Positions 34,629 through 43,403 of a stretch of DNA of 64,000 nucleotides are shown in pieces. Source of the stretch: Heyndrickxia acidicola (GTDB lineage: Bacteria > Bacillota > Bacilli > Bacillales > Bacillaceae_C). A program made the position numbers and the translations under genes. Where the stretch lies: contig NZ_KV440953.1 of NCBI RefSeq assembly GCF_001636425.1, forward strand, positions 2,368,847-2,432,846. The letters run 5' to 3'. Every line of letters begins with the position of its first letter. The first letter of the stretch is position 1. The notes below the pieces were generated by a model that had not been told where the DNA came from, did no database searches, and saw only the letters and a program-made list of their open reading frames with translations.

Positions 34629-34768
34629 GCTTCATCACTCCTCACATGCTCTGATTAATAGATTACGGATGCAAGAAATCCTGCTGCAGATGGAAAAAGG
34701 TGCGAATAACTGGCTGTCCCATTTCAATATATGATAAGCCTCTTCTTTATATTTCTGTTTTTTCACAA

Positions 34769-34917
34769 GAAAAGCGGAAGCGCCTTGCTTATCGGCGTAC
34801 GAATTTCATAGTCTTCGACCGAGATAAAGGAAACACAGCGAGGAACGAGATGATGTTGACTTATCGCAGGGAGATGACGGAGAAATTCGCTAGCCGATAG
34901 GCGCTGGAGCTAGACAA
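34769..34917 (+). repeat. Dispersed hairpin element, copy E (family R0)
   Basis: 149 bp from GAAAAGCGGAAGCGCC to GGCGCTGGAGCTAGACAA. The arms GCGCCTTGCTTATCGGC with GAATTTC, and GAAATTC with GCCGATAGGCGC, pair. First of a two-copy head-to-tail array. Confidence 0.88.
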
Positions 34918-34918
34918 T

Positions 34919-35047
34919 GAAAAGCGGAAGCGCCTTGCTTATCGGCGTACGAATTTCATAGTCTTCGACTGAGATAAAGGAAACACAGCGAGGAACGAGA
35001 TGATGTTGACTTATCGCAGGGAGATGACGGAGAAATTCGCTAGCCGA
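34919..35047 (+). repeat. Truncated hairpin element, copy F (family R0)
   Basis: 129 bp, differing from copy E at one noted position (GACTGAG for GACCGAG), and lacking the last 20 bp. It ends at GCTAGCCGA. Confidence 0.88.
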
Positions 35048-35410
35048 AAATGTACTCCTTTAAAGCACTAAAGGGGTCTGACCCCTTCTTCGCGTTAATG
35101 CATTGAAGTGAAATTCCTCAAATTATGGAGGAGTAATTATTTTTAAATGCACGCATAATAAAAACATGCATTTGTTTACAATTAGAGAATTGGGGAAGTA
35201 ATCAACTATCTGGGGAACTTTTCTTTTATTAGAATTACATGGAGAAGATAGCTTTCACTTTCTGAAGTTATTTGCAAAAAATAATAAAGCTTTTCATTTC
35301 TTTGTTGGATCAGTTCTAAAAAAATTCGACATTTTTCTTTTATCTTCGAGTAAAATCAGATAAAATAAATCTGTTTGATAATTAAAGCTTTAAATACAGG
35401 AGGCTTATTC
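35048..35410. other. Promoter region of the phosphate transport pair
   Basis: Holds AAGGGGTCTGACCCCTT (about 35074-35090; related palindrome at 13599) and AT-rich DNA leading to the ribosome site AGGAGGC at 35398-35404. No gene is supported. Confidence 0.5.
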
Positions 35411-36031
35411 ATGGTTTTTAAAAATAAAAAAGACAAGTTTGCCGTTCTTCTGGGAAACATTGCGGAAAATCTTCGAGAAAGCACAAATTATTTTGCTGAT
35501 TATAAATTAAATAATGAAAGCGATCTTAAGATTTTTGCACAAAAGATGAAGGAATACGAAACAATAGGCGATAACTTTGTTCACGAAATGATCCTTGAGT
35601 TAAACGATGCTTTCATCACACCTATTGAACGAGAAGATTTGTTGGCTCTAACTAACAGCCTGGATGATGTGCTGGATGGAATTGAACAATGTGCTGGTCT
35701 GTTTGAAATGTACTCCATCACTCATGCAGATGAGTTTATGCTCAGATTTGTGGATGCTATCCGCAATGCCGTTATCGAAATTGAAAAAGCCATTGAATTA
35801 ATGTTTAATAAAAAACTTCCTGCGATGCGCGAGCATTCCATTAAAATCAAAGCATATGAGTCCGAATGCGACGATGTACTCAGAGAATCGATCAAGCATC
35901 TATTTACTAATGAAAAAGATCCCATTCGCCTAATTAAATATAAAGATATTTATGATGACCTGGAAGAAATTGCAGATAACTGCCAAACTGTTGCCAACAC
36001 CTTAGAGACCATCATAATGAAGAACGCGTAG
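35411..36031 (+). CDS. ykaA: DUF47 (PhoU-like) accessory protein of Pit
   Basis: 206 residues from ATG 35411 (MVFKNKKDKFAVLLGNIAEN). The all-helical PhoU-like fold carries the two metal-binding helix motifs (EYETIGDNFVHEMI, about 58; AYESECDDVLRESI, about 150). DUF47 proteins are encoded directly before low-affinity phosphate transporters and probably regulate them. Six bases separate it from pit, the same arrangement as ykaA-pit in B. subtilis. Confidence 0.93.
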   Translation: MVFKNKKDKFAVLLGNIAENLRESTNYFADYKLNNESDLKIFAQKMKEYETIGDNFVHEMILELNDAFITPIEREDLLALTNSLDDVLDGIEQCAGLFEMYSITHADEFMLRFVDAIRNAVIEIEKAIELMFNKKLPAMREHSIKIKAYESECDDVLRESIKHLFTNEKDPIRLIKYKDIYDDLEEIADNCQTVANTLETIIMKNA

Positions 36032-36037
36032 GCCAAA

Positions 36038-37039
36038 ATGAGCAGTGTTTTTATCGTTACCTTAATAATTGTTGTCCTTGCTCTATCATTTGATTTTATT
36101 AATGGTTTTCATGATACCGCTAACGCAATTGCTACCTCGGTCTCTACAAAGGCCTTGAAGCCGAGGCATGCAATTGTCCTTGCAACATTCATGAATTTCC
36201 TAGGTGCTCTGACATTTACCGGAGTGGCAAAAACCATTACAAGCGACATTGTCGATCCCTTTAAAATACCACATGGCTCTGCCGTCATTATATCTGCTTT
36301 GATAGCTGCTGTTGCATGGAATCTTATTACATGGTATTTCGGAATCCCCAGCAGTTCTTCTCACGCGATCATTGGGGCTATTGCCGGTGCTGCCATTGCA
36401 GCAGAGGGTTTTGGATCTTTGAAGTATGCAGGCTTCTTAAAAATTATCGAGGGTTTACTTATTTCTCCCTTTCTTGCCTTCTTCATTGGATTTATTATTT
36501 ATAGTATTTTCAAGGTGGTATTCAGGCAGTTTAATCTGGCAAAAACAAACCGTAATTTCAGGATTGTTCAAATTTTAACTGCTGCTCTTCAATCCTACAG
36601 CCACGGGACGAACGATGCACAGAAATCAATGGGGATTATCACGATGGCGCTGATTGCCAATCATTATGTGACATCCAGCGATATTCCTTTATGGGTTCAA
36701 GTTGCCTGTGCAGCATCCATGGGGCTCGGAACCTCTATTGGAGGCTGGAAAATCATTAAAACCGTCGGTAAAAACATTATGAAAATCCGTCCTATTAATG
36801 GGGTGGCTGCAGATATCAGTTCTGCTTTAATTATCTTTGGTGCCACCTACATACATTTACCGGTCAGTACAACGCACGTCATCTCTTCCGCTATTCTGGG
36901 TGTGGGTACTTCTCACAGAGTCAAAGGGGTAAAATGGGATACTGCAAAACGAATGGTCATTACATGGATCATTACTCTGCCAATCTCTGCTTTACTATCA
37001 GCCATTATTTACTTTATAGCCAGCCATTTTTTAACGTAA
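36038..37039 (+). CDS. pit: Low-affinity inorganic phosphate transporter, Pit family
   Basis: 333 residues, about ten membrane segments. The duplicated PiT signatures are present: DFINGFHDTANAIATSVSTK at the N-terminus and YSHGTNDAQKSMGIITMAL in the middle. It imports phosphate as a metal-phosphate complex with H+. It is translationally close to ykaA. A terminator at 37177 serves both it and the convergent CBS gene. Confidence 0.97.
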   Translation: MSSVFIVTLIIVVLALSFDFINGFHDTANAIATSVSTKALKPRHAIVLATFMNFLGALTFTGVAKTITSDIVDPFKIPHGSAVIISALIAAVAWNLITWYFGIPSSSSHAIIGAIAGAAIAAEGFGSLKYAGFLKIIEGLLISPFLAFFIGFIIYSIFKVVFRQFNLAKTNRNFRIVQILTAALQSYSHGTNDAQKSMGIITMALIANHYVTSSDIPLWVQVACAASMGLGTSIGGWKIIKTVGKNIMKIRPINGVAADISSALIIFGATYIHLPVSTTHVISSAILGVGTSHRVKGVKWDTAKRMVITWIITLPISALLSAIIYFIASHFLT

Positions 37040-37176
37040 TAGCTGGCTCCCGCTTCATAAAGGACGGTTCTGAAGCATGGGGCCCTTAACCGGCTTTCCT
37101 GTAAAAATAGCGCCGCTTGCTATAATTATCCTATAATTAATATTAGCAAAGAGCTTTAACAAAGCCGGCTAAAAAG

Positions 37177-37216
37177 AAAGAGCTCCGCTAAATAAATCCG
37201 GAGCTCTTTATTTTTT
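37177..37216. terminator. Bidirectional terminator between pit and the CBS gene
   Basis: AAAGAGCTCCG and CGGAGCTCTTT pair perfectly around a 10- or 11-base loop, with TTTTTT after it on the plus strand. Confidence 0.9.
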
Positions 37217-37219
37217 GTT

Positions 37220-37645
37220 CTATTCCTCCAGGTTCTTTTCTTTCTTAGCAACCTGGCCTCTTAAATATTCGATAATCTCTCTTCTGGTAATAATCCCTAT
37301 GAATATTTGGTTATCATCCACAACAGGAACAAAATTTTGATCAAGCGCTTTTGTAATGATGTCTTCCATTTCAGCATTAACCGAAATGGCTTCGTTTCGA
37401 CGATGAAGGGGGACATCCTTGAGCCACACCTTTTCAATATTTTCAAAATGGAGCTGTGGAGTATTTTTTATTTTCCATAAAAGATCCCCTTCTGTCAGCG
37501 TCCCCATGTATTTTCCTTTCTTATCTACAAGAGGAACAGCTGTAAATCGATGATACTCCATTTTTTCGAGTGCTTGTCTCATTGTTGATTCAAAATGGAT
37601 ATACGCTAATTCATGTTTAGGGATTAAAAAAAAGGCAATATTCAA
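37220..37645 (-). CDS. Two-CBS-domain protein
   Basis: About 141 residues. The TTG at 37645 is favoured over ATG 37651 because AAGGAG lies only one base before the ATG but 7 bp before the TTG. CBS 1 (about 14-65) has MEYHRFTAVPLVDKKGKYMG and CBS 2 (about 80-135) has ALDQNFVPVVDDNQIFIGII. CBS pairs bind adenosyl nucleotides and tune other proteins. It resembles the YkuL/DarB class in architecture but is not clearly DarB. No partner domain. Confidence 0.88.
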   Translation of the reverse strand: MNIAFFLIPKHELAYIHFESTMRQALEKMEYHRFTAVPLVDKKGKYMGTLTEGDLLWKIKNTPQLHFENIEKVWLKDVPLHRRNEAISVNAEMEDIITKALDQNFVPVVDDNQIFIGIITRREIIEYLRGQVAKKEKNLEE

Positions 37646-38629
37646 CTTCATTCTCCTTCTTCTCTTTGCATTTACCTTTTAAATTATAATTCAACTTTCT
37701 TAGCTTAAGATTAAAAATTCATTAAACCACCTAGCTGGATTCATACATTTTTTCCCAAAACGAGATATTCCCGAAAAGAGGAAAGAGCATAAAAATGCAG
37801 TTGCTAACATAACCTTCGCTGCAGAAACTTCGTCAACGCATACGGTACCGAATTACACAGCCTACATATTTTATCACTCTTCATTATAATAGTAAGTGTT
37901 CTGCGCTTTTTTCGAAAGCGGAAACATATGTATTTCTATACCCATTATGAAGTGATTGATATCATTTGATTGAGATTTCTTATGATTTTGAATGAATGCT
38001 CCGTATCCATGCTCAATGTTATAAAAAAACCTTTCGTATATTATTCACAGACCGGCTTTGGCGCATAAATAAATTTATGCAGAGAAAATGAATGGAACAA
38101 TTTTTCTTTCCTGCATAAGAAAGACTGACTGCCGCATTAGGAGTCAGTCTCCTTTCGGTCCGTCCATATTAATCATCATGAAACGTATCTCTAGCCAGCT
38201 GCATTATCCTTTTTTCTAAAAATAAGCAGTATATAAAGCTACTGTTACTTATTTTCCCCCACGGACAAGCAACGAATTCATGATACGATCATTGAAAATG
38301 AAAGAGGTTCAAGGAGGGACAGCATACCGCCCCTATCTAAATATTTATACATGCGGCTTCATTTTTCCTATAACAGTTTAAAATGAAAATTTGTTCTCCT
38401 AGGCCTAGTATACAGCCCCACAATTCCTATTTAGGATTTCACATCAAACTTTACTTCTCATTAAAAGCTCCATATACGCAGCAGCCTATTATTTCACTTA
38501 ATATTTACCATAATGGACGAAAACCTCACACCGGCCTTTTTAAAAAGATGCATGGCGGCCAGTATCGGAATGATTAAACATAACAATCTTTGCTTCTGTA
38601 ATATCAAAAGTAAAAAGACATTAACGGAA
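37646..38629. other. Long intergenic region with no supported gene
   Basis: Nearly 1 kb. Only one strong structure is seen: AGACTGACT and AGTCAGTCT (38122-38150) around an 11-base loop. A plus-strand 64-codon frame at 38383 has no ribosome site or family signal. Confidence 0.5.
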
Positions 38630-38731
38630 TCAGCCTTTTTTATCATTACTTAATCTTTCACACCAAAGGATATACAGAAATAAAAGAATAAATCCTCCGA
38701 AAAGCAGTGAAACCATCCATAAGGCCAACAT
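38630..38731 (-). CDS. Very small membrane protein, 33 residues
   Basis: ATG 38731 is preceded by GGAGGTAATCAC, a near-ideal site. The product is almost entirely one membrane helix (LALWMVSLLFGGFILLFLYI, about 2-21) with a short charged tail (LWCERLSNDKKG). It has the size and shape of single-helix subunits such as KdpF or CydS but no clear match to either. The c-di-AMP riboswitch at 39457 lies about 730 bp upstream on the same strand with no other clear gene between, so it could in principle be controlled by it. Function unknown. Confidence 0.6.
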   Translation of the reverse strand: MLALWMVSLLFGGFILLFLYILWCERLSNDKKG

Positions 38732-39432
38732 GTGATTACCTCCGTCATATAGTGAAAAATGTTTTACATTCTGTATGGCTATGTTTTCGATAGACTCTTT
38801 TTGTGAAATTTGTTGCTATTTGGAAAAGGGTTTGATAAAGAACAATATTGATTGGAGCGGTAAGAGCCAGACTCTTTCTTAGAAAAGAGTGTTAAGATTC
38901 AGCCGAGGATCCTCCCCTAACGCCAGCAGAAAGCGACTGCCTACATCGGAAATCAACAGGTAAGATTCACAGAGCCTTGACAATGCAAAAAGTTTTGCAC
39001 TGAAACTTTCTGATAGTTTATCAAAAGATATATCGAAGCCGGACAAAATACAGATTTACCCTTTATACGTGAAAGCAGCAATCAATGCTACAACATTTTT
39101 TTGAAAAGCAATCGGCTTTTTCTCTTCTGAATTATTTTTCCATTGCAGATTATTTGAGTAACAGCAAGGCTCAGATTGCCCTCTTAAAAAATAGACTAAT
39201 GCATACTTTCTCCAATGGCGCCAAGGGGGAATCTATTTATTTCCATTACATGAAATAGATTAAAAATCCCCTGTTTTATTACCATCAGGAAAAAAGCACA
39301 CAGTAGTCTACCTAATGCCCAGCCAGCGTTCGCTCTCTTTGCATTCTGTCTTCTCTGCATCGTTTTTCTTGAAAATAGGCATAACAAAAGACCTGCTTTT
39401 TCAACCAAGCTGCTCTTTTACTGTTTTCCCAA
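38732..39432. other. Region between the small membrane gene and the riboswitch; no clear gene
   Basis: Contains repeat-like pieces: 38777-38822 resembles R2 (GACTCTTTTTGTGAAATTTG, then TTGCTATT) and 38925-38965 resembles R1 (CGCCAGCAGAAAGCG, AAATCAACAGG). A 70-codon frame at 39196-39408 (minus) follows the riboswitch but has a poor start and no family signal. It could be a decayed target gene. Confidence 0.5.
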
Positions 39433-39456
39433 TAAAAAAAGCCCCTTGTAAAGGCG
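39433..39456 (-). terminator. Expression-platform terminator of the c-di-AMP riboswitch
   Basis: On the minus strand GCCTTTACAAGGGGC forms a stem with G-U pairs and is followed by TTTTTTT (39440-39434). It directly follows the aptamer. Confidence 0.7.
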
Positions 39457-39606
39457 GTCTTTATGACCCCTTCGCATTAGCCGACGAAGTTAGCTGACGG
39501 GTAGGATGGCGAAAGAGAAAATCTCATCCCTTCTGCAATGCTGCAGAATTAACCCCAAAAAAATGGTTCCTCCGTTCTCCAAAAGGAGATTAGGCCGATT
39601 CAGTTG
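39457..39606 (-). ncRNA. ydaO/yuaA-type c-di-AMP riboswitch
   Basis: Read on the minus strand, the conserved blocks appear in order: CTGAATCGGCC, GGAGAACGGAGGAACCATT, TTGGGGTTAATTC, a variable stem, and CCCGTCAGCTAACTTCGTCG followed by GCTAATGCGAAGGGG. These agree with the B. subtilis ydaO aptamer (GGGGGAACCATTTT, ATGGGGTGAATC, CCCGACAGCTAACTCCG). A T-rich terminator follows, so c-di-AMP binding should stop transcription. Usual targets are potassium transporters or cell-wall hydrolases; none is found downstream on this strand here. That makes it an orphan or controller of an unrecognised small gene. Confidence 0.9.
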
Positions 39607-39772
39607 TTTTGTTCTATGCGGTAATTTTACTTACAAGGAAATTTATTGTAAAACACTATTTTTAATCAAAATTGCTCAAAATAATGCTTATTCGAGCAAA
39701 AAGCGCATATTTTTTTATAATATCTAACATTTACAAGCAAATGCTCAAAATAGCTACTGTAAAAAATTTATA

Positions 39773-39802
39773 TTGACATTCTAATTATCAAAGTTATATA
39801 TT
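39773..39802 (+). promoter_or_regulatory. Promoter of the DUF2294 gene
   Basis: -35 TTGACA (39773-39778) and -10 TATATA/TATATT (39795-39802) with a 16-18 bp spacer. It is divergent from the riboswitch. Confidence 0.55.
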
Positions 39803-39839
39803 TTCCATTGTACAAACGGATTGGGGTGAAAAAAGAAAA

Positions 39840-40220
39840 ATGGCATTGTCTAAGAAGAAGCTTGAAGTAGAACTATCAGAGGCATTTATAAAGCTACACC
39901 GTGATCTAATTGGGCGAGGCCCTCAGGAAATAAAAACCTATATTGTCCAGGATATGATCATCGCAAGATTCAAAGGCGTATTGACGATTGAAGAGAAACA
40001 CCTTGTAAGCAACCAGTACGGGAGAAAGCTTGTGAAACAAATGAGACAGGTACTTCGTGAGATGCACAGCGAGGAATTTGAAGAAATCGTCGAAAAGTAT
40101 ACAGACTGCACTGTTTTATCCAGCCATAGTGACATTAGCACCAAAACAGGTGAAAGAATTGAGGTATTTATTTTAGATCACAATCTGGAAAAACTCCTGG
40201 AACAAGAAAGCAAAAAATAA
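39840..40220 (+). CDS. DUF2294 domain protein
   Basis: 126 residues. The DUF2294 pattern is clear: FIKLHRDLIGRGPQEIKTYI, then DMIIARFKGVLTIEEKHLV, and the C-terminal YTDCTVLSSHSDISTKTGER. It is soluble and unannotated in function, though common in Bacillus, sometimes near transporter genes. A GGGGTG site lies 12 bp before ATG 39840, rather far. It starts divergently from the c-di-AMP riboswitch. Confidence 0.88.
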   Translation: MALSKKKLEVELSEAFIKLHRDLIGRGPQEIKTYIVQDMIIARFKGVLTIEEKHLVSNQYGRKLVKQMRQVLREMHSEEFEEIVEKYTDCTVLSSHSDISTKTGERIEVFILDHNLEKLLEQESKK

Positions 40221-40265
40221 TAAAATTAAGCGTTTACAGCTTATTTGTATTCTGTCATTTCCTAC

Positions 40266-40337
40266 ATCAAGGCTTAGTTAAGTCCCTACTTTTTTCAGTT
40301 GAGCTGAAAAACAACGAGTCCTTTAACAAAGCCTAAA
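40266..40337. repeat. Small inverted-repeat element (MITE-like)
   Basis: Outer ends AGGCTTAGTTAA and TTTAACAAAGCCT are imperfect inverted repeats. Inside is TTTTTCAG-TTGAG-CTGAAAAA. A similar core (CAGCTCAACTAAAAAACTGA) occurs at about 49842-49862, and AACAAAGCC ends recur at about 37160 and 50093. Confidence 0.5.
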
Positions 40338-40346
40338 TAAATAATC

Positions 40347-40381
40347 GGATCCATCCTTTTGAGGAAAAAAAGGATGGATCC
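40347..40381. other. Perfect 14-bp hairpin
   Basis: GGATCCATCCTTTT pairs with AAAAGGATGGATCC around a 7-base loop. It lies between convergent genes (DUF2294 and HAD) and may act as a terminator for one, but no long T run follows. Confidence 0.6.
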
Positions 40382-40500
40382 TACTTTCCTACCCTGTTTA
40401 CGGCTTTAATAATAAGCAGGCTTATTTGGCATACTACAAAATAAGGTTTCCACTAAACTTATTCCTTTTAATCGGTTAAAGAAAAAAGTGAGTGATTAGC

Positions 40501-41151
40501 TCATTTATTTGTTAATGTGATTATTTCTTCCAATACGCTTTTAAAATCCTGATGTTTTATTGTGTCGGCATGAAAGCTAGAATGACTTGTGACGGGATTA
40601 GGGATGACAATGCAAGACAAACCTGCCCCCAAAGCAGATAGTGACCCATTAACTGAGTCCTCAATTGCGACAGCCTCTGAAGGGTCTACCCTTAATTTTT
40701 TTAAGGCAAGCTCATAAAGCTCTGGATCAGGCTTGACTCTCGATACCTCATCTCGAGTGCAAATGGCATCAAATTGATTTAATATGCCAAACCTCGCAAG
40801 AAAAGGCTCAATCCACTGTTGTCCTGAACTTGTTGCAAGTCCAATTTTCAATCCTATTTCTTTTGCTTTTTCAAATAATGTTGAAAATCCCTCTCTAGCA
40901 GAAATGGCCTGAACATGTTCATTGACCCTTTCATTTAATTGTTGATTAAACTGTTTAATATCAAAACTTTCGCCAACAGATTTTTTGTAGTAGACATTAA
41001 TTCCATCCTCATGTGTTCCAATAAATCGCGCAAATACTTCCAGCTCTAGTTCAAATTCATACTGTTCTAGAAGCAGCTTTTTGGACTGTTCATACCATAC
41101 AGATTCTGTATCAATAATCGTACCGTCAAAGTCAAATATAATTGCTTTCAT
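40501..41151 (-). CDS. HAD hydrolase, phosphoglycolate/beta-phosphoglucomutase-like (YhcW type)
   Basis: 216 residues. The four HAD motifs are visible: DFDGTIIDTE (nucleophile Asp), ATSSGQQW (motif II), KPDPELY (Lys) and IEDSVNGSLSA (acid pair). The cap domain is helical (about 15-80), as in beta-phosphoglucomutase relatives. It removes phosphate from a small metabolite or moves it; the substrate is unknown. It is similar in kind to YhcW, whose B. subtilis gene lies in the same yhc region as yhcT and yhcU. Confidence 0.9.
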   Translation of the reverse strand: MKAIIFDFDGTIIDTESVWYEQSKKLLLEQYEFELELEVFARFIGTHEDGINVYYKKSVGESFDIKQFNQQLNERVNEHVQAISAREGFSTLFEKAKEIGLKIGLATSSGQQWIEPFLARFGILNQFDAICTRDEVSRVKPDPELYELALKKLRVDPSEAVAIEDSVNGSLSALGAGLSCIVIPNPVTSHSSFHADTIKHQDFKSVLEEIITLTNK

Positions 41152-41302
41152 GTTTTCTCTCCCTTTTACATTTTTTACATATATAGAATAAAGTATATTT
41201 TTTATGCTTCAGGATAAGTAATAAGTAAATAATAAAATTTAGTTTTATTATCGCCTTCCTGTTCTCACCTCTCAACTTTTTTATCCAAAATCTTATTTTC
41301 CC

Positions 41303-41360
41303 TTGCAACACACTACAAAAACGAATATTATATAATCTGTGTTTAAAAAATGTTCGTGTT
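41303..41360 (+). promoter_or_regulatory. pbuG promoter with a PurBox-like pair
   Basis: -35 TTGCAA (41303-41308), 17-bp spacer, -10 TATTAT (41326-41331). Two PurR-box-like sites are arranged as an inverted pair: CGAA in AAAACGAATATT (41318-41329) and TTCG in AAAATGTTCGTG (41347-41358). The spacing between the cores (27 bp) is close to that of PurR PurBox pairs in B. subtilis. Confidence 0.6.
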
Positions 41361-41376
41361 CCGGAGGTTTTACTTC

Positions 41377-42666
41377 ATGTTTAAATTAAAGGAAAATAAC
41401 ACCACTGTCAAAACGGAGATAGTTGGCGGTTTTACTACCTTTTTAACCATGGTATATATTGTGATTGTAAACCCAGCCATACTTTCTAAGGCCGGTGTTC
41501 CTTTTGATCAAGTATTTATGGCAACCGTTATTGCTACAGCCCTTGGTACATTGTGGATGGCTCTTGCTGCGAATTATCCGATTGCCATCGCACCAGGAAT
41601 GGGGATGAATGCCTACTTTGCTTTTTCAGTCGTAGGAAAAAATGGGATTACCTATGAAACGGCATTTGGTGCTGTATTTGTTGCAGGGATTATTTTCATC
41701 ATTCTATCTTTAACCCCCTTCCGTCAAAAATTAATAGAAGCTATTCCCGAAAATTTAAAGCACGGAATCACAGCGGGTATGGGATTGTTTATTGCCTTTA
41801 TTGGGCTTCGTATGACTGGCATTATAGCTGCCGATCCGGATAACCTGGTGAAGCTTGGAAATTTGCATACTACATCTGCTGTTTTAGCCATTATTGGACT
41901 TGCTGTAACCTTAATTTTAATGACTCTTAATGTTCCAGGAGCTTTGTTTATTGGCATGATCGTTACAGGTCTTATTGCCTTTTTTATTGGCGACTTGAAA
42001 TTTACAGGAGTCGTATCCATGCCTAAAATGCCGTTAGGAGTCGTAATTCATAATCCTTTCCATGCATTTGGCGATGTTATCCATCATAGTTTATACGCAG
42101 TTGTATTCTCTTTCTTGCTCGTTACGATCTTTGATACCACAGGAACCATGGTCGGAGTTGCCCAGCAGGCAGGTCTGATGAAAGGAAAAACACTGCCTCG
42201 CGCTCGCCAGGCTCTGCTTTCCGATTCTATTGCCACTACAGTTGGGGCTATTTTTGGAACCAGCCCAACAAGTGCATTTATCGAATCCTCCTCTGGTGTT
42301 GCGGCTGGAGGTCGTACTGGACTTACTTCACTGACAATCGGTATTTTATTCTTGCTTTCCATGTTTTTTGGACCATTAGTCAGTGCTGTTTCCGGTTTAT
42401 CGGCGATTACAGCTCCAGCGCTTATCATCGTTGGAAGTTTAATGATCGCAAGTGTTTCTCATATTAAATGGGGAACAATTGATGATGCCTTCCCTGCCTT
42501 TATCATTATTTTAAGCATGCCGCTTACATCCAGCATTGCAACAGGAATTTCTTTAGGCTTTATCTCATACCCTGTACTGAAGCTGGTAAAAGGAAAGTGG
42601 CGGGAGGTTCACCCCTTAGTTTATATTTTTGCCGTGCTGTTCTTGTATCAGCTTATCTTCTTGTAA
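41377..42666 (+). CDS. pbuG: Guanine/hypoxanthine permease, AzgA/PbuG type
   Basis: 429 residues from ATG 41377 (MFKLKENNTTVKTEIVGGFT) with CGGAGG 10 bp upstream; an in-frame ATG at 41350 has no site. About 13 membrane segments carry the NCS2/AzgA signatures: GMGMNAYFAF, TAGMGLFIAFIGLRMTGII, FDTTGTMVGVAQQAG and GTSPTSAFIESSSGVAAGGR. It imports guanine and hypoxanthine with protons. The upstream PurBox pair fits PurR control, as for pbuG in B. subtilis; no guanine riboswitch is seen. A terminator follows at 42707. Confidence 0.95.
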   Translation: MFKLKENNTTVKTEIVGGFTTFLTMVYIVIVNPAILSKAGVPFDQVFMATVIATALGTLWMALAANYPIAIAPGMGMNAYFAFSVVGKNGITYETAFGAVFVAGIIFIILSLTPFRQKLIEAIPENLKHGITAGMGLFIAFIGLRMTGIIAADPDNLVKLGNLHTTSAVLAIIGLAVTLILMTLNVPGALFIGMIVTGLIAFFIGDLKFTGVVSMPKMPLGVVIHNPFHAFGDVIHHSLYAVVFSFLLVTIFDTTGTMVGVAQQAGLMKGKTLPRARQALLSDSIATTVGAIFGTSPTSAFIESSSGVAAGGRTGLTSLTIGILFLLSMFFGPLVSAVSGLSAITAPALIIVGSLMIASVSHIKWGTIDDAFPAFIIILSMPLTSSIATGISLGFISYPVLKLVKGKWREVHPLVYIFAVLFLYQLIFL

Positions 42667-42706
42667 TTCATAATCGGACAAGCACTGGTTAAAAACGAAG
42701 TTCGAA

Positions 42707-42739
42707 CAACAGCCTTGCAAATTTGCGAGGCTGTTTTTT
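42707..42739 (+). terminator. Terminator of pbuG
   Basis: AACAGCCTTGCAAA and TTTGCGAGGCTGTT pair (one mismatch) and run into TTTTTT. Confidence 0.88.
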
Positions 42740-42848
42740 ATGGCGAAAAATATAGAGGACACAGATAATCATTTCAAATGTTCGTTATGAAGAGCTGGGT
42801 GAAGTTTTAGGCTTTTGTTGGAGTTATGGTTCTTTATAGGGTTTAATA

Positions 42849-43273
42849 AAGGACTTTGCGCGCTGTACTCCTCTCCCTTTCGTCCTTCATTCCCTCTATG
42901 AAGGACTTTTCTCACTTCTCTCCTCTCCCTTTTGTCCTTCATTCCCTCTATGAAGGACTTTTCTCACTTCTCTCCTCTCCCTTTTGTCCTTCATCCCCTC
43001 GATGAAGGACTTTTCTCGCTTCTCTCCTCGTCCTTTCGTCCTTCATCCCCTCGATGAAGGACTTTTCTCGCTTCTCTCCTCGTCCTTTCGTCCTTCGTTC
43101 CCTCTATGAAGGACTTTTCTCGCTTCTCTCCTCGTCCTTTTGTCCTTCATCCCCTCGATGAAGGACTTTTCTCGCTTCTCTCCTCGTCCTTTCGTCCTTC
43201 ATCCCCTTTATGAAGGACTTTTCTCGTTTCTATTCTCGACCTTTCGTCCTTCATCCCCTCGATGAAGGACTTG
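42849..43273. repeat. 52-bp tandem repeat, about eight copies
   Basis: Starts of AAGGACTT recur at 42849, 42901, 42953, 43005, 43057, 43109, 43161, 43213 and 43265: exactly 52 bp each time. Each unit contains GTCCTTCAT-N7-ATGAAGGAC, a perfect 9-bp hairpin, and a CT-rich arm (CTTCTCTCCTCGTCCTTTCG). Units differ mainly at a few C/T and G/A positions. Because 52 is not a multiple of 3, it is not coding in a simple way. Confidence 0.95.
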
Positions 43274-43354
43274 CCGCGCTGGACACCAGCGCGCTATTTC
43301 CTTTATCACTTGTAAGAGATAGGCCAATATGTAAATGCCCCGCACTCTGCACTA

Positions 43355-43393
43355 AAAAAAGCAGGCAACCAAAATGGTTGCCCGGCCTATTAA
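43355..43393 (-). terminator. Terminator of the phenylalanine/2-oxoacid dehydrogenase operon
   Basis: On the minus strand GGGCAACC pairs with GGTTGCC around ATTTT and is followed by TGC and TTTTTTT. It lies after the E3 gene. Confidence 0.85.
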
Positions 43394-43403
43394 TTTTTAT
43401 ATA

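Noticed and set aside
37220-37645. Assignment as DarB (YkuL)
   Set aside because: Same two-CBS layout, but the sequence does not follow DarB closely enough.
38383-38577. 64-codon plus-strand frame
   Set aside because: No ribosome site and irregular composition; likely chance.
39196-39408. 70-codon frame downstream of the c-di-AMP riboswitch as its target gene
   Set aside because: Weak TTG start and no domain; kept only as a possible decayed gene.
42849-43273. Regular repeats that might be a CRISPR array
   Set aside because: Units are contiguous 52-bp tandem copies with no unique spacers, and no cas genes are near.
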